Shown here one piece after another: positions 18,930 to 28,485 of a DNA stretch of 64,000 nucleotides. The stretch's first letter is position 1; every line of letters begins with the position of its first letter. Under the pieces are notes generated by a model. The model saw only the letters and a list, made by a program, of their open reading frames with translations. It searched no databases and was not told the DNA's origin. A program made the translations under genes and the position numbers. The DNA is from Ardenticatena maritima (GTDB lineage: Bacteria > Chloroflexota > Anaerolineae > Ardenticatenales > Ardenticatenaceae): positions 124,001 to 188,000 of the forward strand of contig NZ_LGKN01000006.1 in NCBI RefSeq assembly GCF_001306175.1, read 5' to 3'.

Positions 18930-20429
18930 TCAACACAAGCCGGCGCGACAGAGAGAGGCGTTCAACCAGGCGCGCGTCGGGTTGGTGCGCAGGGTTTCAG
19001 AGATGAAGATACGCTCAGGCAAGCGGAAGAGCGTGCCAAAGGGCATATCGCGCCAGATGTGCGCCCACATTTGGGTGTAGAGCCGGTTGCGTTCGGCGTC
19101 GTTGCACATTGCCACGGTTGCCGCTTCAGCCGCCAGCGCCTGGACGTCGGGGTTGTTGTAGCGTGTCAGGTTGAGGTCGGCGGCCAGCATGTCATCGGTC
19201 GGCGGCATGACCAGCGGCGCAATGTCGGCATCGTTCGGCATGACAAACGGCACCAGCGCCAACTGCCAGTCTGGGCTGTGCAAACGGTCTTCGGTGGCGA
19301 GGGGCGTCTGGTAGAGCAGTTCGACGGCTATCCCCACTTGCGCCCAGGCGGCTTGCATGCGCGGCGCGAGGCGTTCCCAACGCGCATCTGTGGCGCTGAG
19401 CGGCACCACCATCTGCACGCGCAGGGGGTCGCCGTCGGCGTTTTCGCGCACACCGTCACCGTCGCGGTCACGCCAACCGGCTTCGTCAAGGCGCGCGGCG
19501 GCGGTTTGCGCGTCATACGCTGGGGCGGTGCCATCCACCACGCCCGGCGGCGCGAGCGCATCCACCAGGTGTGGCTCGCTTTCGTAGGCGTCGCGGTAGA
19601 GTGCGGCGCGGTCGAGCGCCTGCCAAAACGCCAGCCGCACAGCGGCGTCATCAAAGGGGCGCGATTGGGTATTGAAAAGCAGCATCGCGATGAGAAAGCC
19701 GGGCACATCTTCCGCGGCGGCGCGCAAGGCGGGCGGCGGCGGTTGTCCGTAAAGCCACGCATCCCCCAGCAGCAGGTCAAGGTCGCCGTTCAGCCAGGCG
19801 GTGGTGGGCGTGTCAAGCAAGGTGAGATGAAGATCAGGCGTGTTGGGCTGGCGCGCTTGCAAGCGCCAGGTGGCGGCGTCGAGGGGGTCAAGCGTGAAAT
19901 CGCCGCTCGTGCGGCTCGGCGGCCACGGGTCCGCCACGATAGGCCATTGCAGGAGCGTGCTCACAGCGGCGCATTGGGGCGGCTGCGCCCATTCCACCAC
20001 CACATCAGTGCCATCCGCGCGTAGGGCTTGCACAAGCGCCCCGTAGGGGTGTTGGTTGCGCCAACCAGCCAGCGCATCATGCCAGAGCGTGAAATCGCCG
20101 CGAGTGGGCGTGAGGCGCAACGTGCGGTCATCTTCCCACGCCCAGGTGGCGCTTTCAGGCGCCAACGTGCCATCATCGGCGCGGCGGGCGGCGGTTGTCG
20201 CCAGCCACGCGCGCAAAAGGGCATCGGGCGCGCTGGGCGCGGTGGAGAAGAAGGACGGCGATTGCGTGATACCGACACGCCCCAGCGTCAAAGGCGACTG
20301 GGGGAGAGGCGTCACTGTGGGCGCAGGCTGGGTCGCAGAGGCCACCCGCGTGGCTGTGGGGCTGGGCGCGGGGGCGGCACGGCACCCCAGCAACACAAGC
20401 ACCAGGCAAAGCCAAAATGTCCGGCGCAT
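18930..20429 (-). CDS. family 5 extracellular solute-binding lipoprotein, orphan
   Basis: 499 residues. A lipoprotein signal ends in VLLGC16. The rest resembles peptide/nickel-type binding proteins (SBP_bac_5), with the LDEAGWRDRDGDGVREN block typical of the family. No permease or ATPase adjoins it; it may use one of the transporters encoded further right, or act as a sensor. The gene starts 1 nt after the stop of the 185-residue protein, suggesting co-transcription. The sequence is atypical in the N-terminal lobe, so the substrate is undetermined. Confidence 0.85.
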   Translation of the reverse strand: MRRTFWLCLVLVLLGCRAAPAPSPTATRVASATQPAPTVTPLPQSPLTLGRVGITQSPSFFSTAPSAPDALLRAWLATTAARRADDGTLAPESATWAWEDDRTLRLTPTRGDFTLWHDALAGWRNQHPYGALVQALRADGTDVVVEWAQPPQCAAVSTLLQWPIVADPWPPSRTSGDFTLDPLDAATWRLQARQPNTPDLHLTLLDTPTTAWLNGDLDLLLGDAWLYGQPPPPALRAAAEDVPGFLIAMLLFNTQSRPFDDAAVRLAFWQALDRAALYRDAYESEPHLVDALAPPGVVDGTAPAYDAQTAAARLDEAGWRDRDGDGVRENADGDPLRVQMVVPLSATDARWERLAPRMQAAWAQVGIAVELLYQTPLATEDRLHSPDWQLALVPFVMPNDADIAPLVMPPTDDMLAADLNLTRYNNPDVQALAAEAATVAMCNDAERNRLYTQMWAHIWRDMPFGTLFRLPERIFISETLRTNPTRAWLNASLCRAGLC

Positions 20430-20430
20430 C

Positions 20431-20988
20431 TTACGAATCCACCTGGATACCCATGGCGCGCAAAAGCGTGCGAATGCGCTCCGTTCTAGTGGGGTCGAGG
20501 ACCAGCGCGCCGGCGGTGTAGCCCTTCTCTGTGCCTAAAAACGCCTTGTTGACATGCCGCCCCGTGATGGGAAGGAGAATGCGCGTGGGGGCGGCGACCC
20601 GAAACCGCATGTGGAGTTCAAGCGGTTTGGGATACCAGACTTCCACGCTGACAAAGCGCTCATAGGCGTCTTGCTGAGAGATTTCGCTAAGCCCGGTGGT
20701 TTCCTCAAAGCCGATTGTTGTCCGCAAAGCATCGGCGATAGCCTGCGCCAACGGTTCATACATGTCGTCGCCAGGCCGAATTTCATGGCGAGTGCCTGCT
20801 TCATACACGATGATGCGCTCAGGGGGCACATCAACTTCCGGCGGCAAAAACCATGCCGGATCACCGAGCATCAGCGCCGTCACACTGTATCCAATCGCCA
20901 CCAACGCCAACAAAGTGACAACCAATCCCGAAAACACGTTCGGTTTGATCCGACCATCGTCATAGCGTTTTGCACGTTTCCAAGCCAT
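20431..20988 (-). CDS. hypothetical single-pass membrane protein
   Basis: 185 residues. One membrane helix (about 17-38) is followed by a presumed outside domain of about 145 residues containing VYEAGTRHEIRPGDD and FVSVEVWYPKPLELHMRF. I do not recognise the family. The ATG at 20988 has GAGGAACC upstream; a longer frame extends through the preceding terminator and is rejected. Placed immediately before the orphan binding lipoprotein, it may work with it. Confidence 0.7.
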   Translation of the reverse strand: MAWKRAKRYDDGRIKPNVFSGLVVTLLALVAIGYSVTALMLGDPAWFLPPEVDVPPERIIVYEAGTRHEIRPGDDMYEPLAQAIADALRTTIGFEETTGLSEISQQDAYERFVSVEVWYPKPLELHMRFRVAAPTRILLPITGRHVNKAFLGTEKGYTAGALVLDPTRTERIRTLLRAMGIQVDS

Positions 20989-21022
20989 ACAGGGTTCCTC
21001 TATTCGACAGCATGAGATGCGC

Positions 21023-21058
21023 AAGAAAAAGCCCCACCATGCGGCGGGGACTTTTCTT
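21023..21058 (-). terminator. terminator at the end of the first oligopeptide transporter operon
   Basis: A long imperfect hairpin (21023-21035 with 21046-21058): on the minus strand an A-rich arm, GTCCCC, loop, GGGG and CTTTTTCTT. It lies 28 bp after the ATPase gene. Confidence 0.8.
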
Positions 21059-21085
21059 GTAAAGTGTTGGTGTATAGTAGTCAGA

Positions 21086-22093
21086 CTAGACGAGGTGGCA
21101 AGCCACAAAATGCCCGGGAGCAACTTCGCGGAATTCAGGTTCCACCTCACCACACATATTCACCGCGATTGGGCAACGTGTATGGAAACGGCACCCAGGC
21201 GGCGGGTTGAGCGGGCTGGGCACATCGCCCTGGAGAATGATGCGCTCGCGCGAAAGTTTGGGGTCGGGAATGGGAATGGCCGACATGAGCGCCTGCGTGT
21301 AAGGGTGCAGTGGGTTCTTGAAGAGTTCGTCGCGGTCGGCCAATTCCACCATCTTGCCCAAGTACATGACAGCAATGCGGTCGGAAATGTGTTCCACCAC
21401 GCTGAGGTTGTGCGCGATAAAGAGGTAGGTCAGCCCATACTCTTGCTGCAAATCTTTCAGCAAGTTGAGCACCTGCGCCTGAATGGAGACGTCCAGCGCC
21501 GACACCGGTTCGTCACACACAATGAAACGTGGGCGCAACGCCAGGGCGCGCGCAATCCCAATGCGTTGGCGCTGCCCACCGGAAAACTCGTGGGGGTAGC
21601 GTTTGCGGTATTCGGGGCGCAATCCCACGGCTTCCAGCACTTCAGCCACAATGGCATCGCGTTCGGCTTTGTCTTTGACCCCGTGGATAATCAACCCTTC
21701 GGCAATCTGGTCGCCAATCACGACGCGCGGGTCGAGCGACGAGTAGGGGTCCTGAAAGACAATTTGCATTTCACGGCGCATACGCTTCATTTCAGGACCG
21801 CTCAATGTGCTCAAATCGCGCCCGTCAAAATAAACATGCCCAGACGTAGGTTCTACCAGGCGCAAAATCGTGCGCCCCACGGTCGTTTTGCCGCACCCGG
21901 ATTCGCCCACCATGCCAAGGGTTTCGCCTTCCTTGATGGTGAAACTCACGCCGTCAACGGCTTTCACCCAGGCTTGAATACGTTGCAAGATACCGCCGCG
22001 CACCGGGAAGTATTTACGCAAATCCTGCACGACCAGCAGGTCGCCATTTGACGGTGATGTTTGCTCGAGCACTGTCTCGCTTTGCACTGTCAT
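21086..22093 (-). CDS. oligopeptide ABC transporter ATP-binding protein (DppF/OppF type)
   Basis: 335 residues. Walker A is GESGCGKTT (about 68-76), signature [15 protein letters not shown], Walker [13 protein letters not shown]. The C-terminal oligopeptide/dipeptide extension contains GCRFHTRCP. It powers peptide import through the two permeases of the same operon. Last gene of the set SBP-DppB-DppC-DppD-DppF (27327 to 21086), 14 bp after the DppD-type gene. Confidence 0.93.
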   Translation of the reverse strand: MTVQSETVLEQTSPSNGDLLVVQDLRKYFPVRGGILQRIQAWVKAVDGVSFTIKEGETLGMVGESGCGKTTVGRTILRLVEPTSGHVYFDGRDLSTLSGPEMKRMRREMQIVFQDPYSSLDPRVVIGDQIAEGLIIHGVKDKAERDAIVAEVLEAVGLRPEYRKRYPHEFSGGQRQRIGIARALALRPRFIVCDEPVSALDVSIQAQVLNLLKDLQQEYGLTYLFIAHNLSVVEHISDRIAVMYLGKMVELADRDELFKNPLHPYTQALMSAIPIPDPKLSRERIILQGDVPSPLNPPPGCRFHTRCPIAVNMCGEVEPEFREVAPGHFVACHLV

Positions 22094-22107
22094 TTCCTTC
22101 TTTCTCC

Positions 22108-23169
22108 TTAGGCTAGTGTCGGCTCAGACGCCGCCTGACGGGCCTGGGATTCCAGTTTTTCAAGGTCCGGTGCGTACAGGAAGCAACGCACGAGATGGTT
22201 TTCATCAATCTGGTAAAGCGGAACATCGCGCTGGGTGCACACTTTCAAATTATTTTCAACCCGCGCGACGCAGCGGTTCGCAAAGCGACACCCCGGCGGC
22301 AAATCAATCAGAATGGGGACGGACCCCGGAATCGTGTCCAGTTTGTCGCGCAGTTTCCCCAATACAGGCACCGAATTGAGCAAGCCGCGCGTGTAAGGAT
22401 GTTTCGGCTCCTCAAACAGCGTCTCCACGTCGGTATATTCCACAATTTGGCCAGCGTACATCACAGCGACGGTATCAGCCATTTCGGCCACAACACCAAG
22501 GTCGTGTGTAATCAGCAATGTGGTCATGCCGACACGCTCGCGCAAGTCCCGAATCAGGTCCAGAATTTGCGCCTGAATGGTCACATCGAGCGCGGTTGTC
22601 GGTTCGTCAGCGATGAGCAGGTCGGGTTCGCTGGCCAGCGCCATGGCGATCATCACACGTTGCGCCATGCCGCCGGACAGCTCATGTGGGTAGGCTTCAT
22701 AGCGGCGTTCCGGTGCGGGAATCCCCACCATGCGTAGCAGTTCGATAACCCGCTCACGGCGCTGTTGCTCGTTCAAATTCGTATGCACTTCGAGCACTTC
22801 GGCGATTTGGTCGCCGACTTTGAAAACTGGGTTGAGATAGGACAGCGGTTGTTGGAAAATCATGGAGATGCGGTTCCCGCGAATGCGGCGCATCTCATAT
22901 TCGGGGAGTTCGAGTAAATTTTGCCCATCGAAAATAATTTCCCCTTCCACGATGCGGCCAGGGTAATCAATCAGGCGCATGATCGAAAGTGAGGTCACAC
23001 TCTTCCCGCAACCTGATTCCCCTACAAGACAGAGTGTTTCCCCACGCCCAATCTGGAACGAGACGCCATCCACGGCGGTGACAACACCTTCCTCTGTGTA
23101 GAAGTAGGTGCGCAAGTTGCGTACATCCAAAAGGGGGTTGTCGGTTGAGATCCGATATCGCTTTGCCAA
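22108..23169 (-). CDS. oligopeptide ABC transporter ATP-binding protein (DppD/OppD type)
   Basis: 353 residues. Walker [10 protein letters not shown], signature [15 protein letters not shown], Walker [13 protein letters not shown], and the C-terminal cysteine-containing extension GCRFANRC. The SGGMAQR form is characteristic of the D-type subunit and differs from the GGQRQR of the partner. It works as a heterodimer with the next gene's product. Confidence 0.93.
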   Translation of the reverse strand: MAKRYRISTDNPLLDVRNLRTYFYTEEGVVTAVDGVSFQIGRGETLCLVGESGCGKSVTSLSIMRLIDYPGRIVEGEIIFDGQNLLELPEYEMRRIRGNRISMIFQQPLSYLNPVFKVGDQIAEVLEVHTNLNEQQRRERVIELLRMVGIPAPERRYEAYPHELSGGMAQRVMIAMALASEPDLLIADEPTTALDVTIQAQILDLIRDLRERVGMTTLLITHDLGVVAEMADTVAVMYAGQIVEYTDVETLFEEPKHPYTRGLLNSVPVLGKLRDKLDTIPGSVPILIDLPPGCRFANRCVARVENNLKVCTQRDVPLYQIDENHLVRCFLYAPDLEKLESQARQAASEPTLA

Positions 23170-23194
23170 CGTTCGACTCCTCTCGTCAGGTCTC

Positions 23195-24091
23195 TCAGAC
23201 TTTCAAGCGCGGGTCCAGCGCATCGCGCAAGCCATCACCAATGAAGTTGAAGCTCAACGATGTCATGAAGATGAAGAAGCCGGGGAAAAACGCCCTCCAG
23301 GGTGCCGTCCACATGTCAGACTGCACGTTTTGGAGCATCTGCCCCCAGGTGGGAGTCGGCGGCTGAATGCCAAAGCCCAAGAATGAGAGCGCGGCTTCGG
23401 TAATAATCACCCCACCCACTTCCAAGGTCGCCGCGACGATAATCGGGGCAAAACTGTTGGGTAAGAGGTGCATAAAAATGATCCGCGGTGTACTCGCCCC
23501 CAAGGCACGCTCCGCTTCGATAAACTCCTGCTCTTTCAGGGAGAGCACCATCCCGCGGACCAGACGAGAGGTTCCCATCCAGCCAAATGCAACGAGCACG
23601 ATGATGATGAGCCAGATATTGCCCCCCTTGCCAAAAATTTTGCTGATCACAAGCAAGATAGGCAGGGTAGGAAGCGTCAACATGAAGTCTACAAGGCGCA
23701 TCAAAATGGAATCCACCAAGCCCCCATAGTAGCCGGAAACAGCCCCCACGATGGTGCCAATCGTGATTGAGCAGAGGGTTACGGTAAATCCAACAAAGAG
23801 CGAGATGCGACCGGCATAGAGCAAGCGCGCCAGCATGTCCCGGCCGAGATCATCGGTCCCCAACCAATGCCCTTCCGTCAATGGCGGTAGATCGCTCTTT
23901 CCTCTTTCGATGCGCGTGGGGTCGTACGGCGTAATCAGCGGCGCAAAAACCGCCAACAAGACAAAGACAGTAATCACGAACAAGCCAAAGACAGCCAAAC
24001 GGTGGCGCAAGAATTGGCGCAGGATAACGCGCCACTGACTCTCTTCTTCAACTGTCAGAAGTTGCTGAGCATCAAGTTCTGCAACTGCCAC
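23195..24091 (-). CDS. oligopeptide ABC transporter permease (DppC type)
   Basis: 298 residues. One N-terminal helix (about 30-52) is followed by the periplasmic segment LGTDDLGRDMLARLLYAGRISL and five further helices. The cytoplasmic EAA-like loop EAERALGASTPRIIFMHLLPN contacts the ATPases. Third gene of the first complete set. Confidence 0.93.
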   Translation of the reverse strand: MAVAELDAQQLLTVEEESQWRVILRQFLRHRLAVFGLFVITVFVLLAVFAPLITPYDPTRIERGKSDLPPLTEGHWLGTDDLGRDMLARLLYAGRISLFVGFTVTLCSITIGTIVGAVSGYYGGLVDSILMRLVDFMLTLPTLPILLVISKIFGKGGNIWLIIIVLVAFGWMGTSRLVRGMVLSLKEQEFIEAERALGASTPRIIFMHLLPNSFAPIIVAATLEVGGVIITEAALSFLGFGIQPPTPTWGQMLQNVQSDMWTAPWRAFFPGFFIFMTSLSFNFIGDGLRDALDPRLKV

Positions 24092-24118
24092 GGGATCACT
24101 CCTTGAACCTGAATTGTT

Positions 24119-25168
24119 TTACGAGTAACGGATACGCGGGTCAACAAAGGTGTACAAAATATCCGCCAACAAATTGGCAACGATTACAAGAATGGCGCTA
24201 ATGAAGAGATAAGCCATGACAACAGGCCAGTCGCTACGCTCCAACGCATTCACATATAAGCTGCCAATACCTTTCCAGTTGAAGACGGTTTCGGTGAGGA
24301 CTGCACCGCCAAAAATGCCCGGAATTTGAAAAACGATGATCGTGACAATGGGAATCAAGGCATTGCGCAAAGCGTGTTTCAAAATGACGACACGTTCAGA
24401 CAACCCCTTCGCGCGTGCGGTGCGCACATAATCGGAGCGCAACACTTCAAGCATCGAAGAACGCATGTAGCGGCTCCATCCCGCCATGTAGAGCAAGCTC
24501 AAAACCAGCGACGGCAAGAAAAGGTGCACCAGACGGTCGGTCAAGCTGCCCGGTTTCGCCCCCAACATATAGAGCAAGCTCCCTGGTTGCGGCGCACGCA
24601 GGCTCACCACGTCCCCCGTAGGAAAGTACGGCAAGCCCCATTCCTGGAACTTGAAAGCAAAGAGGATGATGAGCATCAAGCCAAACCAAAAGACCGGCAT
24701 CGCAATGCCAAAGAAGGTGAATGTCGTCAGAAGATAGTCAAACTTGGAATATTGGTGGACGGCGCTGTAAATGCCGGCGGGGATGGCAAAAAGAAGCGAG
24801 ATAATGGTTGCCGAGGTCATCAGCAAGATCGTATTCCCAAGACGGCTCTTCAACAAGAATGAAACATCCTGCCCCTGTGCGACTGCCCACGATTTGCCCC
24901 AATCCCCACGGATAGCCTTTTTCAGCCAATTGACATAGCGAATATGGATGGGAATCGGGTTTCCATTCTCATCACGCAAGCCGAGCAATTGCTCCATACG
25001 TGCGATATCTTGCTGTGTCACTTGACTCTTCTTATCACCAGCCCCGGCAAGACGCAATTGAGCAAATGGACCGCCCGGCACAGCATTCAGCAAAGCGAAG
25101 ATGGCTGCCGACGAAAGCAGTAGCACAAAAATTGATTGAATAAGACGACGAAGAAGATATGTGGTCAT
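24119..25168 (-). CDS. oligopeptide ABC transporter permease (DppB type)
   Basis: 349 residues with six helices. The N-terminus MTTYLLRRLIQSIFVLLL and the EAA-like loop YVRTARAKGLSERVVILKHALRN are typical of DppB. The ATG at 25168 is preceded by GGAGGGG. An unusually long outside loop follows the first helix. It pairs with the DppC-type permease. Confidence 0.93.
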   Translation of the reverse strand: MTTYLLRRLIQSIFVLLLSSAAIFALLNAVPGGPFAQLRLAGAGDKKSQVTQQDIARMEQLLGLRDENGNPIPIHIRYVNWLKKAIRGDWGKSWAVAQGQDVSFLLKSRLGNTILLMTSATIISLLFAIPAGIYSAVHQYSKFDYLLTTFTFFGIAMPVFWFGLMLIILFAFKFQEWGLPYFPTGDVVSLRAPQPGSLLYMLGAKPGSLTDRLVHLFLPSLVLSLLYMAGWSRYMRSSMLEVLRSDYVRTARAKGLSERVVILKHALRNALIPIVTIIVFQIPGIFGGAVLTETVFNWKGIGSLYVNALERSDWPVVMAYLFISAILVIVANLLADILYTFVDPRIRYS

Positions 25169-25339
25169 TGTCCCCTCCTGCTTGCGCCGCCCACGCGACG
25201 GCAATTTTTACACAACACCAAGCAATGGTTCAACCAGATACGGGATACGCGTATCGTATTCACTTTACAAGATTTTCCAAACAAGTGTTTGTAAGGTAAA
25301 CCAAATGATTCAACTGAACCGAATGTTTGTTTTCACAAG

Positions 25340-25367
25340 AAGGGGGCGACACGGGGCCGCCCCCCTT
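25340..25367 (-). other. GC-rich hairpin between binding protein and permease genes
   Basis: A 9-10 bp G/C stem with one bulge (25340-25348 with 25358-25367) sits 13 bp after the SBP stop. There is no T-run, so it is more likely a 3'-end stabiliser or partial attenuator that raises the SBP-to-permease ratio. Confidence 0.6.
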
Positions 25368-25380
25368 GCACTCAGCCAGC

Positions 25381-27327
25381 TTATTGCTGCGGCACGAGGT
25401 CCCACTCTTCAACGTTGTAGAGTTCGCTGTTTTCGGTCGGGTCCATGTTGAAGCCGACCACTTCGGGACGCGTCGCCGCGACCTTCAAGCGCTGGAACAG
25501 CGGGATGATCGGCAGCTGGTCTTCGCGCGTGAAGATTTCCTGCGCCTTCGCCCAGTTAGCCGCTTGTTCCTCGCGAATCAGCGTGCTCTGCGCGGCGCGG
25601 ACAGCCAGGTCGTATTCGGGGTTGCAATAAGCGGTATTGTTCGAGCCAGCCCACCCGTTCGATTCATCGGGCACGTTGTCGCAGGTGTAGAGGTCACCCG
25701 GCGGTTCCACACCGGTCAGCCACGCAAACTCGGCGAGGTCGTACTTGCGCGAGAAGAGCGGGCCATCCGGCGGATCACCAAAGTAGACACCAGCAGGCAG
25801 GTATTCGAGTTCGATGTCGATACCGATGTCCTTCATGTTCTGCTGGAAGATCTGCGTGACCTGTTCGCGCATCTTGTTGCCCGAAGTCGTGTTGAGCACG
25901 AACTTGAGCGGCGTGCCATCGGGCACCTGGTAGGTTTCGGCTTCCTGCGTGCGCCAGTTCACCCATTCACAGGAGACACCGTTGGCTTCGCGGATGCCGT
26001 CGCCATCGTTATCCACCCAGCCGGCTTCTTCCAGAATCTGGGCGGCGCGTTCGGGATCGAACGGATAGGTGTGCACAGCGTCAGCCGCGTACATCGGGTG
26101 TTCTTCGGGCAGCCAGACGTTCAAGACCTTGCTGCGGCCGAAGAGGACTTCGTCCACCATCGTCTGGCGGTCGGTGGCAAGCACCATCGCCAGGCGCACC
26201 GGCGCACAGCGGCCCAACGCGGGGCGATCGTCGCCCGGATCCAGCTGGAAGTCAATGTGTTCCCAGACCGTCCCGGTGACGAAGTAGGGCTTCAACAGGC
26301 CTTCCTGTTCCGCGTTGATGAGGAACGGCGCCTGGTCCACACCCATACCGTCCTGGGTACCGACGTCACACTGACCAGCCAGCAACTGCGCCAGCAGCTG
26401 GTTCGTGTCGGGGATGAACTTGTAGATGAGGCGGTCCACCTTCGGCAGGCCTTCGCTGGCGCGCCAGTAGTTGGGGTTCTTCACCAGCGTGATGTGGTCG
26501 CCGGCCACCCATTCAGCACCTTCGGCACGCAGCGAGAAACCACCGAACGAGAGCGGCGAGCGCGCGAACTTTTCATCGTTGCGGATTTCATCAGGCGTCA
26601 AGCCTTCCAGTTCGTGGCGCGGCACGGGACCCCAGGCGTTCAGCCAGTAGGTCGAGTCCACCCAGCCGGGCACACCCGTCCAAACGGTGGTGTAGTCGTC
26701 GGTTGCTTCGTAGGAGGCCGTCACGTCATACGTGAAGCGGCTGGGCACACCACTGTCCGGGCGCTTACCCAATTCGTACGCCATGACCGAGTCATGCGCG
26801 GTGAGCGGCGTGCCGTCTTCCCACATGATGCCTTCCTTCCACTTGAAGGTGACGCGCATCGCCTGCATGGTGGTGGGTTCACCCGTGTAGGTCACCACCT
26901 TGCCCTGGTTGGGGTCATAGACCATCATCCCGTCCGTGACTTCAACGTCGATGAATTCAGCATCGCCGTCTTCCAGGCTGGGGCGCTTTTCAAGCAAGAC
27001 GGGCTGATAGTCGTACGACAGCCCCGTGTAAACCGGATCGGTCAGGGCATGGAGCACCGCCGTCTTCACAAGCGCGCTTGTCCCACCGACCACGTCGTAG
27101 AGCAACGTGTCGGGTTCCTGCGCCATACAGACGACCAATTCTTTCGGCCCGGTTTCAACCGGCTCGGGGGTCGCCGTCACAACGACAACCTTTTCAACCG
27201 TCTGACCTTCGACGACTTCGGTGACGACGACGGTTTGGACCACAGTCTCACCGCCACCACCGCCACCGCATGCCGCCAGCGCTAAAAGCACAAAGACGGC
27301 AACAAACAACGCAAGTACTTTCCTCAT
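25381..27327 (-). CDS. oligopeptide-binding lipoprotein (SBP family 5), set 1
   Basis: 648 residues. Lipobox LALAAC20, then a flexible Val/Thr/Glu-rich linker (about 27-58, VVVTEVV and TVEKVVVV), then the two-lobed peptide-binding domain with GWVDNDGDGIREANG. Captures peptides at the cell surface for the following permease genes. Start at 27327 has GGAGGAG upstream. Large insertions make it longer than the typical 520-550 residues. Confidence 0.93.
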   Translation of the reverse strand: MRKVLALFVAVFVLLALAACGGGGGGETVVQTVVVTEVVEGQTVEKVVVVTATPEPVETGPKELVVCMAQEPDTLLYDVVGGTSALVKTAVLHALTDPVYTGLSYDYQPVLLEKRPSLEDGDAEFIDVEVTDGMMVYDPNQGKVVTYTGEPTTMQAMRVTFKWKEGIMWEDGTPLTAHDSVMAYELGKRPDSGVPSRFTYDVTASYEATDDYTTVWTGVPGWVDSTYWLNAWGPVPRHELEGLTPDEIRNDEKFARSPLSFGGFSLRAEGAEWVAGDHITLVKNPNYWRASEGLPKVDRLIYKFIPDTNQLLAQLLAGQCDVGTQDGMGVDQAPFLINAEQEGLLKPYFVTGTVWEHIDFQLDPGDDRPALGRCAPVRLAMVLATDRQTMVDEVLFGRSKVLNVWLPEEHPMYAADAVHTYPFDPERAAQILEEAGWVDNDGDGIREANGVSCEWVNWRTQEAETYQVPDGTPLKFVLNTTSGNKMREQVTQIFQQNMKDIGIDIELEYLPAGVYFGDPPDGPLFSRKYDLAEFAWLTGVEPPGDLYTCDNVPDESNGWAGSNNTAYCNPEYDLAVRAAQSTLIREEQAANWAKAQEIFTREDQLPIIPLFQRLKVAATRPEVVGFNMDPTENSELYNVEEWDLVPQQ

Positions 27328-27393
27328 GTTCTCCTCCTTCATTGAGAGACGTTTTGAGGTTGACACGACAGACAACAACGAACAACACTCTCA

Positions 27394-27419
27394 AATCGCT
27401 ACGGCGTATCACCCCCTTT
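27394..27419 (-). promoter_or_regulatory. conserved leader element upstream of SBP set 1
   Basis: On the minus strand it reads AAAGGGGGTGATACGCCG followed by TAGCGATT, 67 bp before the ATG. It matches 25 of 26 positions of an element before SBP set 2 (32565-32590). It contains a Shine-Dalgarno-like GGGGGTGA and a possible mini-hairpin GGTG-ATA-CGCC. A further hairpin (27439-27449 with 27456-27466) lies upstream. Function unknown. Confidence 0.55.
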
Positions 27420-27522
27420 CGGGTAAGATCAAGAACAACCGCTCTCCTGTTCTCTCAGGAAAGCGGGACACGAGTGCCTATCGGCACGCCGCATCCAAAA
27501 TCAAAAAGACCGGGAAGCGCGA

Positions 27523-28479
27523 TCACTTTTGAACAACAACCCATCGCGGATGCAAATCATCGCCGGGGCTTTGTGTGATACGACGCACATCAGTTCCGTC
27601 GGCTTTCATGACATAGATCTCAACATCGCCATCCCGGTCAGAAATAAACGCGATGTGTGTACCATCCGGCGACCAAGCCGGGTCGCTATCGCCAAACGTG
27701 TTGTCTGTCAATTGGGTGAGTGTGTTGGTATCGAGGTCGAGGATGTAAATTTCCGTATCGTCGCCATCCATATCACTGGAAAAAGCCAAGCGGCGACCAT
27801 CGGGTGACCAATCGGGGTTTGTGTCGCGGGCATCGTTATTGGTCATGTTGCGCACTGTTCCATGCGCATCACGGATGTAAATGTCGGCGTCGCCATCACG
27901 CACCGACATGAACGCCATTTGCGTCCCATCGGGCGACCATGTGACGTACATGTCAAGCCCTAACTCGTCCGTCAGGCGTTCAAGGCTGTTGGTTTGCGTA
28001 TCCAGCAACCAGATTTTGGTGTTGCCGGGGACTTCGAGATAGCCGCCATTCATAGGCTTGCGATAGGTCCGATTTGATGAGAACGCCAGGCGCACACCAT
28101 CCGGCGCCCACTCAGGAACAGCACTGAACGAACCATCCGGGCTGGTCGTCAACCGTTCAACGTCGGTACCATCCACATTCATCACATAAATCTCAGCTGA
28201 ACCATCCCGCTCTGACGTAAACGCAATTTTGGAAAAATCAGGCGAAACACTTGGCGTTCCATCATATGCGGGATGGTTCGTGAGATTGTGAACGAGCTGA
28301 CCATCCAGATCGGTCATGTACACTTCGGCGTTGCCATCCCGAGAAGACTCGAACACGAGGCGCCAGGTAGTGGGGTCATTCAAAGGTGGCTCGGCTTGCG
28401 ACGCACGACATCCGAGTATTCCCCCCATCAAAAGACCGGCGCCAACCAACCCCCATACACCTTTCAATAATCGCCACAT
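27523..28479 (-). CDS. PD40/TolB-like beta-propeller lipoprotein
   Basis: 318 residues. Lipobox GGILGC24, then six or seven WD40-like PD40 blades, each with the pattern PDWSPDGRRLAFSS or SPDGTHIAFISDRDGDVEIYVM. This resembles the propeller of TolB but has no TolB N-terminal domain. It probably binds protein or peptide outside the cell. It starts 6 bp after the stop of the DppC-type permease, so it is part of transporter set 2, where ATPases would be expected. Confidence 0.88.
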   Translation of the reverse strand: MWRLLKGVWGLVGAGLLMGGILGCRASQAEPPLNDPTTWRLVFESSRDGNAEVYMTDLDGQLVHNLTNHPAYDGTPSVSPDFSKIAFTSERDGSAEIYVMNVDGTDVERLTTSPDGSFSAVPEWAPDGVRLAFSSNRTYRKPMNGGYLEVPGNTKIWLLDTQTNSLERLTDELGLDMYVTWSPDGTQMAFMSVRDGDADIYIRDAHGTVRNMTNNDARDTNPDWSPDGRRLAFSSDMDGDDTEIYILDLDTNTLTQLTDNTFGDSDPAWSPDGTHIAFISDRDGDVEIYVMKADGTDVRRITQSPGDDLHPRWVVVQK

Positions 28480-28485
28480 ACTGGC

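Noticed and set aside
25327-27285. Plus-strand open frame of 652 codons opposite SBP set 1
   Set aside because: Same reason: antisense shadow of a well-supported lipoprotein gene.
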